Shown here: positions 37,442 through 45,484 of the stretch, in pieces
Layout: each line of letters opens with the position of its first letter
Numbering within the stretch: the stretch's first letter is position 1
Source of the DNA: DATEKX01 sp963726785
Lineage (GTDB): Bacteria > Acidobacteriota > Blastocatellia > UBA7656
Assembly: GCA_963726785.1 (NCBI GenBank)
Contig: CAVSDJ010000009.1
Span: 868,001-932,000, forward strand
DNA: 64,000 nt
Reading direction: 5' to 3'
Position numbers and translations under genes: made by a program
Notes under the pieces: generated by a model
Database searches by the model: none
The model's input: the letters and a program-made list of their open reading frames with translations, nothing else
Told to the model about the DNA's origin: nothing

Positions 37442-38284
37442 ATGAGCAGCACACAACTAATGCAAAGAGTCGAGGAAAGGATTCGAGACTGGAATGTTAT
37501 TGTCCAGGATACTCTGGAGACACAAAGTTCCTTTCTAGCCTTTGGCACTCGCGGCAATCACTCTGTCGTACTGAAGGTGCTGCGCTATCCGGGAGATGAG
37601 TGGCGATGCGGTGAGGTGTTGGACGCCTTCGACAACAGAGGAACGGTACGGGTTTATGAATACATTGAAGGCGCGGTATTGCTTGAAAGGTTGAATCCGG
37701 GGATTCCGCTTGCTGCTATAACCTTGGATGGTAGAGACGAGGAAGCGACGGAAATTATATCGGAGATAATTCAGCAGATGTCGTATTCAAGCAAATCGTC
37801 GGAGAAGTTTGTTACTGTAGGAGATTGGGGAAAGGGGTTTCAGCGTTACCTGGCAAGCGGGGATAAACAGATTACAAGAGGACTCGTCGAGCAAGGTCAA
37901 TACCTGTACTCTGAGCTTTGTACATCACAACAAGGCATCAGACTCTTGCATGGCGATCTTCAGCACTACAACATTCTGTTTGATAACGAACGGGGCTGGG
38001 TAGCGATAGACCCGAAAGGTGTTGTTGGGGAGATCGAGTATGAAATCGGAGCAAGTCTTCGGAATCCATGTGAAAAGCCAGAGATATTTGCTTCCGCACA
38101 GGCAGTCAGGGGAAGACTGAGGCTTTATGAAAAGAGGTTGAAGCTAGACTTCAAACGGGCATTAGAGTGGGGATTTGCTCAAGCCGTTCTATCGGCCATT
38201 TGGACAGTTGAGGATGAGGGCGTAGTAGATGGAAGAAATCCTTCAATCATTCTAGCTAAAGCAATCCGGCCAATGATTGAGTAG
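37442..38284 (+). CDS. Aminoglycoside 6-phosphotransferase (APH(6))-family kinase
   Basis: 280 residues from the ATG at 37442 (MSSTQLMQRVEERI). The frame could also begin at 37415. It has the APH kinase elements: VVLKVLRYPGDEW (lysine), YEYIEGAVLLERL hinge, LLHGDLQHYNILFD (catalytic loop HGD...N) and AIDPKGVVGE (metal-binding aspartate). The IDPKG phrase is typical of the streptomycin/hydroxyurea-phosphotransferase branch. It may inactivate an aminoglycoside or phosphorylate a natural metabolite. The gene stands alone, with no mobile element beside it, so intrinsic function is as likely as resistance. Confidence 0.82.
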   Translation: MSSTQLMQRVEERIRDWNVIVQDTLETQSSFLAFGTRGNHSVVLKVLRYPGDEWRCGEVLDAFDNRGTVRVYEYIEGAVLLERLNPGIPLAAITLDGRDEEATEIISEIIQQMSYSSKSSEKFVTVGDWGKGFQRYLASGDKQITRGLVEQGQYLYSELCTSQQGIRLLHGDLQHYNILFDNERGWVAIDPKGVVGEIEYEIGASLRNPCEKPEIFASAQAVRGRLRLYEKRLKLDFKRALEWGFAQAVLSAIWTVEDEGVVDGRNPSIILAKAIRPMIE

Positions 38285-38809
38285 CCTGGCAAGTTTATAA
38301 GTTCGAATCCGTTTCTCGTCTGATTAGACTCTCGCGAACCTGCTCATGCTCTTCCAAAAGGGCTCAGAGTGGTATAAGATACGTCAATCTTCAGGGATTT
38401 GGCAGATCCCTCACATCGCCGGCGTGAAAATCTTGAGTATTCGAAGGCGGGATTAAGCCAGTCGTAACTGTAGTTGATAGGAGGTTAAACGCCGGAGGAG
38501 CCGGGCGGTTCTTCCTAGCTTCGCCAAGTGGGAACCGTTGCTCAATTGTGGTGAGGCTTTCCGGTGATAACAGTGAGGCGCTTGTGAGCCACGAGCGCAG
38601 AGAATAGGACAATCACGAACCCCTGAATGATGATCGCTAGAATTCTGCTTGCTGACGAGTTGATTCAAGACGAATACCACTGGCTAAGGTGCATTGTCGT
38701 CGCGCCTGGGCTGTTTCGGACAGCGAGCACTCAACGAAACAGGGCCGGGATGGCATCGAAACCATCCTACATAACTGGTTTAGCTCCGAAGGCAGAGGCT
38801 GGTGGATTA
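38285..38809. other. Region without a recognised gene
   Basis: About 525 bases between the kinase and the sigma factor. Open frames on both strands (for example 38391-38612 minus) do not resemble known families and lack signal or domain features, so I do not call them. No long inverted repeat is evident. The region may carry remnants of a mobile or repeated element plus the sigma promoter. Confidence 0.4.
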
Positions 38810-39382
38810 ATGCAAAATTGGTTCTCCAAGCGACGGATGCTGGTACAGGAACTCGACGACTTCTTGAGGCGTGCCAAGCATGGGCACGATGATTCTAAGG
38901 ACCGGCTCTTCGAATTTTTGCGAGCGAGGCTGCTGGTTCTCTCCAAATACAGGATCCCCGAAGCGGCTGAAGATACGGTCCACGAGACATTGCTGATCGT
39001 CTACCAACACCTTGGCGAATGTGACACGGTGGAAGGTCTGCTTGCTTTCTCGCATCAGGTCTTGCGCAACAAGATCGGAAATCTCTACCAGCGACGTTAC
39101 AGGCATGGGCACTCTGAACTTGAGGAGGGAGACGCGACGTATCGTATAGAGAACCGAATCGAGCACGACGAGTTGGAAGGAATCCTGCTCAATTCAATCG
39201 AGAGACTGCGCGAGAGGCATCCTGATTGTGGTGAAATCCTCTCCTCGTTATATGGAGGACTTGAACCGACCGAAATCAGCAGCAATCTCGGCATCACCAA
39301 ATCAAAATTGAAAGTGCGAACATTCAGATGTCGTCAAGCCTTGCGGCATCTGCTGTCTGCGGAATATGGCTTACAATGGTAA
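38810..39382 (+). CDS. ECF-type RNA polymerase sigma factor
   Basis: About 190 residues from the ATG at 38810 (MQNWFSKRRMLVQELDDFL), the most conservative start. Region 2 contains FEFLRARLLVLSKYRIPEAAEDTVHETLLIVYQ, including the DxVxE-like core contact. Region 4 is the helix-turn-helix LEPTEISSNLGITKSKLKVRTFRCRQALRHLL. It directs RNA polymerase to a small regulon. It overlaps the next gene (anti-sigma-like), so both are cotranscribed. With the CHAT protein next in line, the three form one signalling cassette. The stimulus is unknown. Confidence 0.8.
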   Translation: MQNWFSKRRMLVQELDDFLRRAKHGHDDSKDRLFEFLRARLLVLSKYRIPEAAEDTVHETLLIVYQHLGECDTVEGLLAFSHQVLRNKIGNLYQRRYRHGHSELEEGDATYRIENRIEHDELEGILLNSIERLRERHPDCGEILSSLYGGLEPTEISSNLGITKSKLKVRTFRCRQALRHLLSAEYGLQW

Positions 39383-39431
39383 GCGGCAAGCGGAGCAAAG
39401 CCCGCTCAGTTTTTGTAACCCGTTTACGTCA

Positions 39432-40286
39432 ATGTGTGATAAACTCCAATTTAGTATGGAGGGCAAGTGCACAAACCCGCGATTGGGAAAGCTGATCGCC
39501 ATGTACGAGTTTGGCGCGCTCGACAAGTCAGACCAGCTTACTTTCTTCGGTCACATGATTGAGTGTGAGTATTGTCACGATCAAGTCTACTCGATGGGGC
39601 CTGTCGCGACAGCGTTTCGCAATCACAGAACGGACGCTCAGCGCACTCGAACCGACAATCCTGTTGCCAAACCTCGTTCCTCAGTCGGCGTCCTTTCCTG
39701 GGCCTTCAATCACATGCTACCGCTTGCGGTGTCCGTGGCCTTGATTATTGTGGGCGCATTGGTTGTCTGGCGCGTCGTTTTAAACCCAACACCTCCAGCA
39801 GAGACCGCCTCGGTGCTTTCGCCAAACGGGGGCAGCGAAACGGACCCGCGATGGGCGGACATCAAGCTTCCCAAGCCCGAGTACACTGCCCCGGAAAAGA
39901 AAGTCCTCCTGCGAGAGCCGGAGAAAATCTTTGTCCGCGCGATGGCTGCTTATCAGCGGGACGATTTGGATACTGCAATCGAACAGCTTCAAACTCTGAG
40001 TGAGATGCAGCCAGATAATCCCGGCGAGGTGAGCTTCTATGAAGGAGTGTCGCTACTGCTGGCCGGTCGAAGCAAGGAAGCGATTGCGCCGCTCAGACGA
40101 GCAGTGGAAATCGGCGACAGCTCGCAAATAGAAAAGAGCCACTACTATCTGGCTCTGGCGTACCTCAAGCGCAATCAACCACAGCAGGCGATTGAGGAAC
40201 TTGACGCAATAACTGAAAGTGGCAGCGAATACCTCATCGCTGCAAGGCAACTCAGGGAAAAGATCTCCGATCTCCGATCAAACTGA
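39432..40286 (+). CDS. Putative anti-sigma factor: zinc-finger, membrane segment and TPR domain
   Basis: 284 residues from the ATG at 39432 (39456 is also possible). The N-terminal HxxxCxxC motif (FFGHMIECEYCHDQVY) is the zinc-binding anti-sigma-type segment. A single transmembrane helix follows (MLPLAVSVALIIVGALVVW), then a periplasmic region ending in TPR repeats (EKIFVRAMAAYQRDDLDTAI and SHYYLALAYLKRNQPQQAI). It probably holds the sigma factor encoded just upstream at the membrane until a signal is received through the outer domain. The order of genes and the motif support this; binding itself is inferred. Confidence 0.75.
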   Translation: MCDKLQFSMEGKCTNPRLGKLIAMYEFGALDKSDQLTFFGHMIECEYCHDQVYSMGPVATAFRNHRTDAQRTRTDNPVAKPRSSVGVLSWAFNHMLPLAVSVALIIVGALVVWRVVLNPTPPAETASVLSPNGGSETDPRWADIKLPKPEYTAPEKKVLLREPEKIFVRAMAAYQRDDLDTAIEQLQTLSEMQPDNPGEVSFYEGVSLLLAGRSKEAIAPLRRAVEIGDSSQIEKSHYYLALAYLKRNQPQQAIEELDAITESGSEYLIAARQLREKISDLRSN

Positions 40287-40336
40287 TTAAGCCGAAGTAT
40301 CTGTCTCTTACCTTAGCTTGTGCGGGAGCATGAGTA

Positions 40337-43258
40337 ATGACGAGGGCGAAAAAAGCAGTCGCGAGCCTCGTGTCTTTGGGCCTGCTGACAGTCGCAGCAT
40401 GGTCGTATTATCACCGACGCTCGGCGTTTGAACCGGTCATTGCCATTGGTGACCGGCTGGAAGGCCGCTTGCTCGGCTCGGACGAAACTCCGGGAGGGGC
40501 CGCGAAGGGGCCTGAGAACCGCTGGGTCTTTAACGGGCGCGCGGGCGAGGCGATCACGCTGGCAGGTGAGTCCTACGAATTCGACATATCGCTGCAGCTC
40601 CTGGACCCGGTGGGCCGCCAGATCGCATGGAGCGATGATAACAGAGGTTTCTTCAACGCCGCGATTGTGATGAGTCTACCGGTTACGGGCAAATACAGCG
40701 TGATCGTCAAGGGCGCAAATGCCGACCGGGTGGGCACCTACTGGCTTTCGCTGCAGAGGGGTGACAAAGAAGAGGATTGGAGCCAATCCGCCGCCGAGTC
40801 TTACTACCAGGGCGGGATTCAATGGGCCGAAGACGCGGGCAGCAAACGGGCTGCCTGTTGGCTGAACCTCGGGATGGGTCTGTTCTTCAGACAGCGAAGA
40901 GAGTGGGACCAGGCTGAGAAATATTATGCCGAAAGTCTGCGCCGCTGCGACGAGAAGGAAGACTTTCCATATGGGCGGTGGGCGGTCGCGGTCGAGCGCG
41001 GGCAGCTATTCGCGCGTCGCCGCTTGTTTGATCGCGCGGTCGCAGAGTTTCAGCGCGCGCTGGAATTGAGCAAAAATCTCGTGGACGCTCAGGAAGCCGA
41101 AGCGGTTGTGCTGACTGAGCTTGGCAACCTCTATAACTCCATGTCCAGAGCGGACCTGGCAAGGGTTTATTTCAGAAGCGCTACGGAGCAGGCCGAAAAA
41201 TATGGACGCCCGGCGACGCTCGTCAGGCTCTACACATCGCTGAACGCCGCGCCTGAGTTGAACGACAAGCAGAAAACCATCGAGTATGCCGAGAGCAGCT
41301 ATCGTCTGTCGAGCGGCCTTGATCCCGTGTCCGAACTCAGGGCTATCCACACTCTGGCGGGCGCTTATCTTTTCTTTGTGCCGGACCGGTTGCAAGAGGG
41401 ACTGGCGCTTGCGGGCCGGATGCGACTCAGGGCGCGACAGGTGGGTTGTATTGACGAAGAAGTGGCCGCCCTCACCTTGATGAGCATGGGTAACTACGCA
41501 GCCAATGACATAGAGGCTATGATCGTTTGCGCCCGCGAGGCATTCGCTTTAACCAGCCCCGTAGACGAGGACCCCGGCCCCAGGCGTGTCGCGCTTCAGT
41601 TGCTTGCCGACGGGGAGATGAAGATCGGCAATAACCAGCAAGCCCTCGACTGGTGTCTGAAGGCTTTGCAAACCGTAGAGAGCGCCTGGGCGAAGGAGAG
41701 CATCGAAGACCTTAGACAAGAATTGCTGTCTCAATCGAAGTCAATCTGCACTCAAATCATAATGAATCTTCACGCCTTGAATACGCTCTATCCCAGCTCT
41801 GAATACGCGCGTCAGGCGTTCGATTACGCCGAACGGAGCCGCAGCCGTTCGTTGCTCGACCAGTTGTTGCCGGATCGCAAAGGCCGCGTCGTAGACCCGC
41901 AGATTCTTAGCCGGGACCAGGATTTGACGGAAAGACTTTCTTCGGTGAGAGGTCAACTGGCCTTGCTTCGCGCATCGAGCGAAGCCTCGCGCGACAAGCT
42001 GTACAGGCTGCAGGCCGAACGCGCGCACCTGATCGGCGAGCACATGCAGCTACAGGCTGAGGTCCGAAACTCTGCGGGCAACGCTTATCGGGCGGCGCAC
42101 CTGTCTCCGCTGAATGCCGAAGAGGTTCGGAAGAAACTGCTTGAGCATAGTCCGAAGACAGCCGTGCTTTGCTATCAACTCGGAATCCAAAAGAGCTTCC
42201 TGATCGTTTTAACGCTCGATGCGTGTCAGCTTTTCGAGCTACAGGACTCGAAGGCCATTTCGAAAGCCGTAGTAGAGTGGCGCTTGCAGATTTCTGCTCA
42301 ACAGGAGCTGGCGCAGGATCAGGCGCGCGACTCACAGCGAATCAATCAGATTGCGCACAACCTCTACAACATTCTGGTGAAGCCTGCCGCTGGTATGATT
42401 GCGGGGCGCGACCTCATTATTATTCCATCCGATGCGCTGTCCACTTTGGCATTCGAAGCATTAGTCGTGCGCGACCCGAGCGAGGCCCAGCATTCTGGCG
42501 GGCCTGAGTATCTGGTAGAGCAGCATGTCATAACCTATGCGCCATCGCTTTCCGTGCTGGTGGAGATCGAAAGCCGTTGGCAACAGAATGGCCGCCGCCG
42601 AAGTATGCTGTTGATAGGCGACCCTTCCGTCAACGGGACAGACACCAGGGTAGGAGGGAGCGGGGACCAGTCCTTTGTTGCGACCTTTGACGGAATCCCG
42701 GCGGCGCGCAAGGAGATTATTGACATTGCGAGGATTGCCAGGCAGAAGCGTATCGCTGTGACCTCGTGGATTGGCTCCGAGGCCAGCGAGGCCAAGCTCA
42801 AGAGGAGCAAACTGTCCGCCTTTCGATTCCTGCATATTGCCACTCATGGCATTGCCGATCCACAGGACGGCGAAGCCTCAGCCTTAGCCCTTTTCCCGGA
42901 TACTGATGGACCTCAGGACGGCATTCTTACAAGCGACGAGATCGCAAGACTGAAACTGAATGCCGATCTGGTTGTGTTGAGCGGGTGTCGTACCGGCACC
43001 GGACAGGCAGCAGGCGCTGAAGGCGTTGTCGGGCTGAACCGAACGTTTCTGCTCGCCGGAGCAAGGTGCGTCTGCGGTTCACTTTGGCCGGTGGAAGACA
43101 ACTGGACGCAAAGGCTGATGAGCAGGTTCTACAGCCGATTGATAGCCGACCGGTTGCCCAAACCAAAGGCTCTTAGACTGGCAAAACTTGATCTTATCAG
43201 GAATGGCGCTAACCCTTCGCAGTGGGCACCTTTCGTCCTGGCTGGTTCTCCTCATTAA
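40337..43258 (+). CDS. Membrane-anchored TPR-CHAT domain protease
   Basis: 973 residues. An N-terminal membrane helix is followed by a ~100-residue beta-rich domain resembling bacterial pre-peptidase C-terminal domains (GEAITLAGESYEFDISLQLLD). TPR-like helices span about residues 160-520 (ESYYQGGIQWAEDAGSKRAA and others). The C-terminal CHAT domain begins near residue 590. The catalytic dyad is visible as His837 in IATHGIAD and Cys884 in LSGCRTGTG, and the domain continues with GVVGLNRTFLLAGARCVCGSLW. CHAT proteins are caspase-like cysteine peptidases. It is encoded just after sigma and anti-sigma genes, so it is a likely effector or sensor of that regulon. Confidence 0.85.
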   Translation: MTRAKKAVASLVSLGLLTVAAWSYYHRRSAFEPVIAIGDRLEGRLLGSDETPGGAAKGPENRWVFNGRAGEAITLAGESYEFDISLQLLDPVGRQIAWSDDNRGFFNAAIVMSLPVTGKYSVIVKGANADRVGTYWLSLQRGDKEEDWSQSAAESYYQGGIQWAEDAGSKRAACWLNLGMGLFFRQRREWDQAEKYYAESLRRCDEKEDFPYGRWAVAVERGQLFARRRLFDRAVAEFQRALELSKNLVDAQEAEAVVLTELGNLYNSMSRADLARVYFRSATEQAEKYGRPATLVRLYTSLNAAPELNDKQKTIEYAESSYRLSSGLDPVSELRAIHTLAGAYLFFVPDRLQEGLALAGRMRLRARQVGCIDEEVAALTLMSMGNYAANDIEAMIVCAREAFALTSPVDEDPGPRRVALQLLADGEMKIGNNQQALDWCLKALQTVESAWAKESIEDLRQELLSQSKSICTQIIMNLHALNTLYPSSEYARQAFDYAERSRSRSLLDQLLPDRKGRVVDPQILSRDQDLTERLSSVRGQLALLRASSEASRDKLYRLQAERAHLIGEHMQLQAEVRNSAGNAYRAAHLSPLNAEEVRKKLLEHSPKTAVLCYQLGIQKSFLIVLTLDACQLFELQDSKAISKAVVEWRLQISAQQELAQDQARDSQRINQIAHNLYNILVKPAAGMIAGRDLIIIPSDALSTLAFEALVVRDPSEAQHSGGPEYLVEQHVITYAPSLSVLVEIESRWQQNGRRRSMLLIGDPSVNGTDTRVGGSGDQSFVATFDGIPAARKEIIDIARIARQKRIAVTSWIGSEASEAKLKRSKLSAFRFLHIATHGIADPQDGEASALALFPDTDGPQDGILTSDEIARLKLNADLVVLSGCRTGTGQAAGAEGVVGLNRTFLLAGARCVCGSLWPVEDNWTQRLMSRFYSRLIADRLPKPKALRLAKLDLIRNGANPSQWAPFVLAGSPH

Positions 43259-43278
43259 CGAAGAGGGCGCCCTCTTCG
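43259..43278 (+). terminator. 20-bp perfect palindrome right after the CHAT stop codon
   Basis: CGAAGAGGGC and its exact complement follow the TAA at 43256-43258 directly. It can fold into a 10-bp loopless hairpin with no strong U run after it. It lies between the CHAT gene and the convergent 60-residue peptide gene and probably stops transcription from both. Confidence 0.55.
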
Positions 43279-43303
43279 TGCTGAGGATTTGTAGGAGCGA
43301 CCA

Positions 43304-43486
43304 TCATTTACCTGGCGGGAGGACGCAGCAAGAAAGACGAGCCACACAACACCAGTCCACGGATGTTTCCTGGCGAACCACAGCGGGCGACTGCTGATCG
43401 GGCTTAGTTGAAGAAGGGGTAAGCGGGCCTACGACCAGACCGCACACGAAGATCACAGACACAAGCATCCACAGAATTCTAGACAT
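43304..43486 (-). CDS. Putative small secreted cysteine-rich peptide
   Basis: 60 residues, starting with the ATG at 43486 after AGGAAAGGAAAG. The N-terminus (MSRILWMLVSVIFVCGLVV) is a clear signal-peptide-like hydrophobic stretch. A proline/serine/glutamine spacer follows, and the C-terminus is DWCCVARLSCCVLPPGK, with two adjacent Cys pairs. The compact paired-cysteine tail could hold disulfides or be a modified-peptide precursor. No maturation enzyme is next to it. It lies between the CHAT cassette and the biosynthetic cluster, divergent from the antiterminator gene. Real-gene status rests on the RBS and leader, so confidence is moderate. Confidence 0.45.
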   Translation of the reverse strand: MSRILWMLVSVIFVCGLVVGPLTPSSTKPDQQSPAVVRQETSVDWCCVARLSCCVLPPGK

Positions 43487-43805
43487 AGAGCTTCTTTCCT
43501 TTCCTGTAATTTCAGCGATTCGATTTGGAGCCAGCAAAATAACAACCCGCAGCGGAGTGCATAACTGCCGGGCTTCACTGTACGTTGTTTGGCGAGGCGG
43601 CTTCAGGTTTCATAGGAGGTGTGCTTGTTATTACAAATTTTTTCTGCGCTGAAATCGTGTGATCTCTGTTCCAGAAAATTATTGAGAGGGTGAAACCTGT
43701 CGCCGCCTGAACAAACTACCATTGTGCCGCCCCGGCTTTTTGGTAATCGATCCTATATCTCAGATGAATAACGTTGACAGCCAGTGGGAACGATACTCAG
43801 TACGG
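43487..43805. other. Intergenic region upstream of the antiterminator gene
   Basis: About 320 bases between the small-peptide gene and the NusG-like gene. I find no additional gene. It must hold promoters for both divergent genes and the leader of the large biosynthetic operon. Confidence 0.45.
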
Positions 43806-44348
43806 ATGACTGCCATGACTGACTTCTGGACTCAAACTAACTGGTATGTGGTTCACACAAAGCCCTTGCGCGAAGACCTGGCGGCCAGCAACATCAGCCG
43901 CCTGGGAGTGCCCGTCTTCTTACCGAAGATAAAGCGTGAAAAGCTGGAGTACGGGCGTCGCCGCGTGATTATTAAGCCGTTGTTTCCCGGCTACCTCTTC
44001 GCTCGTTTTTGTCCTTGTCCGCATCTGCACTCGATCCGATATGCGAGGGGAGTATATCGAGTCGTCTCGGTAGGCGAGCGCCCGCTTCCAGTCGGAGATG
44101 AAATCATTTCCGCCATCCAATTGCGCATAGACAAAGAAGGATTTGTCACGCTGGACGGGCCTGCCTGTTCGTTTACCAATGGGCAAGAGGTGGTCATAAA
44201 CTCGGGACCGCTTCAAGGTGTCGTAGGAATATTCGACTCAGTTCTTTCGGATGGCGTAAGAACCGCGATTCTACTCAGGACGGTCGAGTATCAGGTAAAG
44301 ATAGTCATCGAGGCGTCGCGCCTGACGCTTGCGACTGAGGCGGTCTAA
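43806..44348 (+). CDS. NusG/RfaH/LoaP-like transcription antiterminator
   Basis: About 180 residues (starts at 43764, 43806 and 43815 are in frame; the conserved part begins at NWYVVHTKPLRED). The NGN domain contains WYVVHTKP, FLPKIKREKLEYGRRRVIIKPLFPGYLFARF and a C-terminal KOW-like NGQEVVINSGPLQGVVGIF. NusG paralogues of the RfaH/LoaP/UpxY type load on RNA polymerase at a specific leader and let it read through long operons. It is the first gene of the biosynthetic cluster, so it very likely supports transcription of the ~20-kb unit downstream. Confidence 0.85.
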   Translation: MTAMTDFWTQTNWYVVHTKPLREDLAASNISRLGVPVFLPKIKREKLEYGRRRVIIKPLFPGYLFARFCPCPHLHSIRYARGVYRVVSVGERPLPVGDEIISAIQLRIDKEGFVTLDGPACSFTNGQEVVINSGPLQGVVGIFDSVLSDGVRTAILLRTVEYQVKIVIEASRLTLATEAV

Positions 44349-44487
44349 AAGCCACACCGGCAGGCGCTACATTCCCAATCAATTCGTGGTCTTTGATGGC
44401 GGTAGCCTGCCATCGGGTCGTCGAGCCGCCCGCAAACAACTTACCGAACAAGGACGTATTGTCAAACTTTAAGACAGGATAAAGAAT

Positions 44488-45426
44488 GTGATGCCAATCA
44501 AACATTTGCTCTCCATCGCCGACATCAAGCCCTGTGACCTGGCTCACTTAATAGACCGCGCCGTCGCGTTCGCCACAGGCAAGAGCAACGGACGGCCTCC
44601 GCTCGCCGGTAAGGTAGTCGGTATTTACTTCCGAAGACCTTCCACGCGGACCCGCACCTCGTTCACGGTCGGGGCGCTCAAACTTGGCGCACAGACAGTT
44701 ACCTATGGTCCCAACGATCTGCAGATTGTGACCGGAGAAACCCTTGAGGATACGGCCCGTGTTCTATCCGGCTATCTGGACGCTCTTGTCATACGGACCA
44801 ACGAGCCGATCAGTGACATGAGGATTTTGGCCGGTCAGAACGACATGGCGGTAATCAACGCCATGAGTGAAAATGAGCACCCCTCTCAGGCAATCGCCGA
44901 TCTGTCAACCATCAAAGAGCGGTTCGGAAGGCTGGCCGATATTCATGTGCTCTACCTGGGCGGAGGAAACAATACCGCTAGCGCGCTGGCCTGGGCCGTG
45001 GCTCACACGCCGGGCATGAAGATTACCTTTGTGACTCCGAAAGGTTACGGATTGCCCGAATCCGTCCTTGAGACGACCAGTCAGTGTGCCAGCAAGCACG
45101 GCTCAGTAGTCGAACAGCGATATGAGGTAGACAAGCTGCCGCGCAACATTGATGCCGTCTACACCAGCCGCTGGCAAACTATGGGCGTGCCTTATACAGA
45201 CGCACATTGGCGCGAGAAGTTCAGGCCCTACAGCGTCACCCCCAATCTGATGCGCCATGTTTCAAAGTCAGACGACACAATCTTTCTTCACGACCTGCCC
45301 GCAGTATGGGGAGAGGACGTAGCTGGCGAGGTGCTGAATGGCCCGCAAAGTCTGGCCTGGCGACAAGCACGCCACAAGATGTTCAGCGCCATGGCCATCC
45401 TGGAGTGGTGCATGAATGGCGAGTAA
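44488..45426 (+). CDS. Ornithine-carbamoyltransferase-family enzyme of the biosynthetic cluster
   Basis: 312 residues. The N-terminal carbamoyl-phosphate motif is STRTRTS (about residues 51-57), followed by NEHPSQAIADL. The amino-acid-binding loop reads TSRWQTMGVPY, and the later catalytic motif is HDLPA where OTC has HCLP. OTC makes citrulline from ornithine. The HCLP change and placement in an NRPS cluster beside SbnA and SbnB suggest a different acceptor, for example 2,3-diaminopropionate or a peptide-bound form, yielding ureidoalanine as proposed for VioL in viomycin. That is inference; arginine genes are not adjacent. An ~140-base gap follows the antiterminator. Confidence 0.82.
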   Translation: MMPIKHLLSIADIKPCDLAHLIDRAVAFATGKSNGRPPLAGKVVGIYFRRPSTRTRTSFTVGALKLGAQTVTYGPNDLQIVTGETLEDTARVLSGYLDALVIRTNEPISDMRILAGQNDMAVINAMSENEHPSQAIADLSTIKERFGRLADIHVLYLGGGNNTASALAWAVAHTPGMKITFVTPKGYGLPESVLETTSQCASKHGSVVEQRYEVDKLPRNIDAVYTSRWQTMGVPYTDAHWREKFRPYSVTPNLMRHVSKSDDTIFLHDLPAVWGEDVAGEVLNGPQSLAWRQARHKMFSAMAILEWCMNGE

Positions 45427-45484
45427 TGCAAAAGCCTCAGTCTTCAGACGATCCTGTGCTTAACCTGCGCGAACGTATCAATAA

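Noticed and set aside
37387..37599. Plus-strand frame overlapping the start of the APH(6)-like kinase
   Set aside because: It is a shadow of the kinase gene in another frame, with no domain or RBS.
38301..38320. GTTCGAATCC-like stretch resembling a tRNA T-loop
   Set aside because: No acceptor stem, D-arm or anticodon arm can be found around it.
44488..45426. Arginine-pathway ArgF assignment
   Set aside because: The HCLP motif is changed to HDLP and no arginine genes are near, while SbnA/SbnB and NRPS genes are, so a biosynthetic carbamoyltransferase is preferred.
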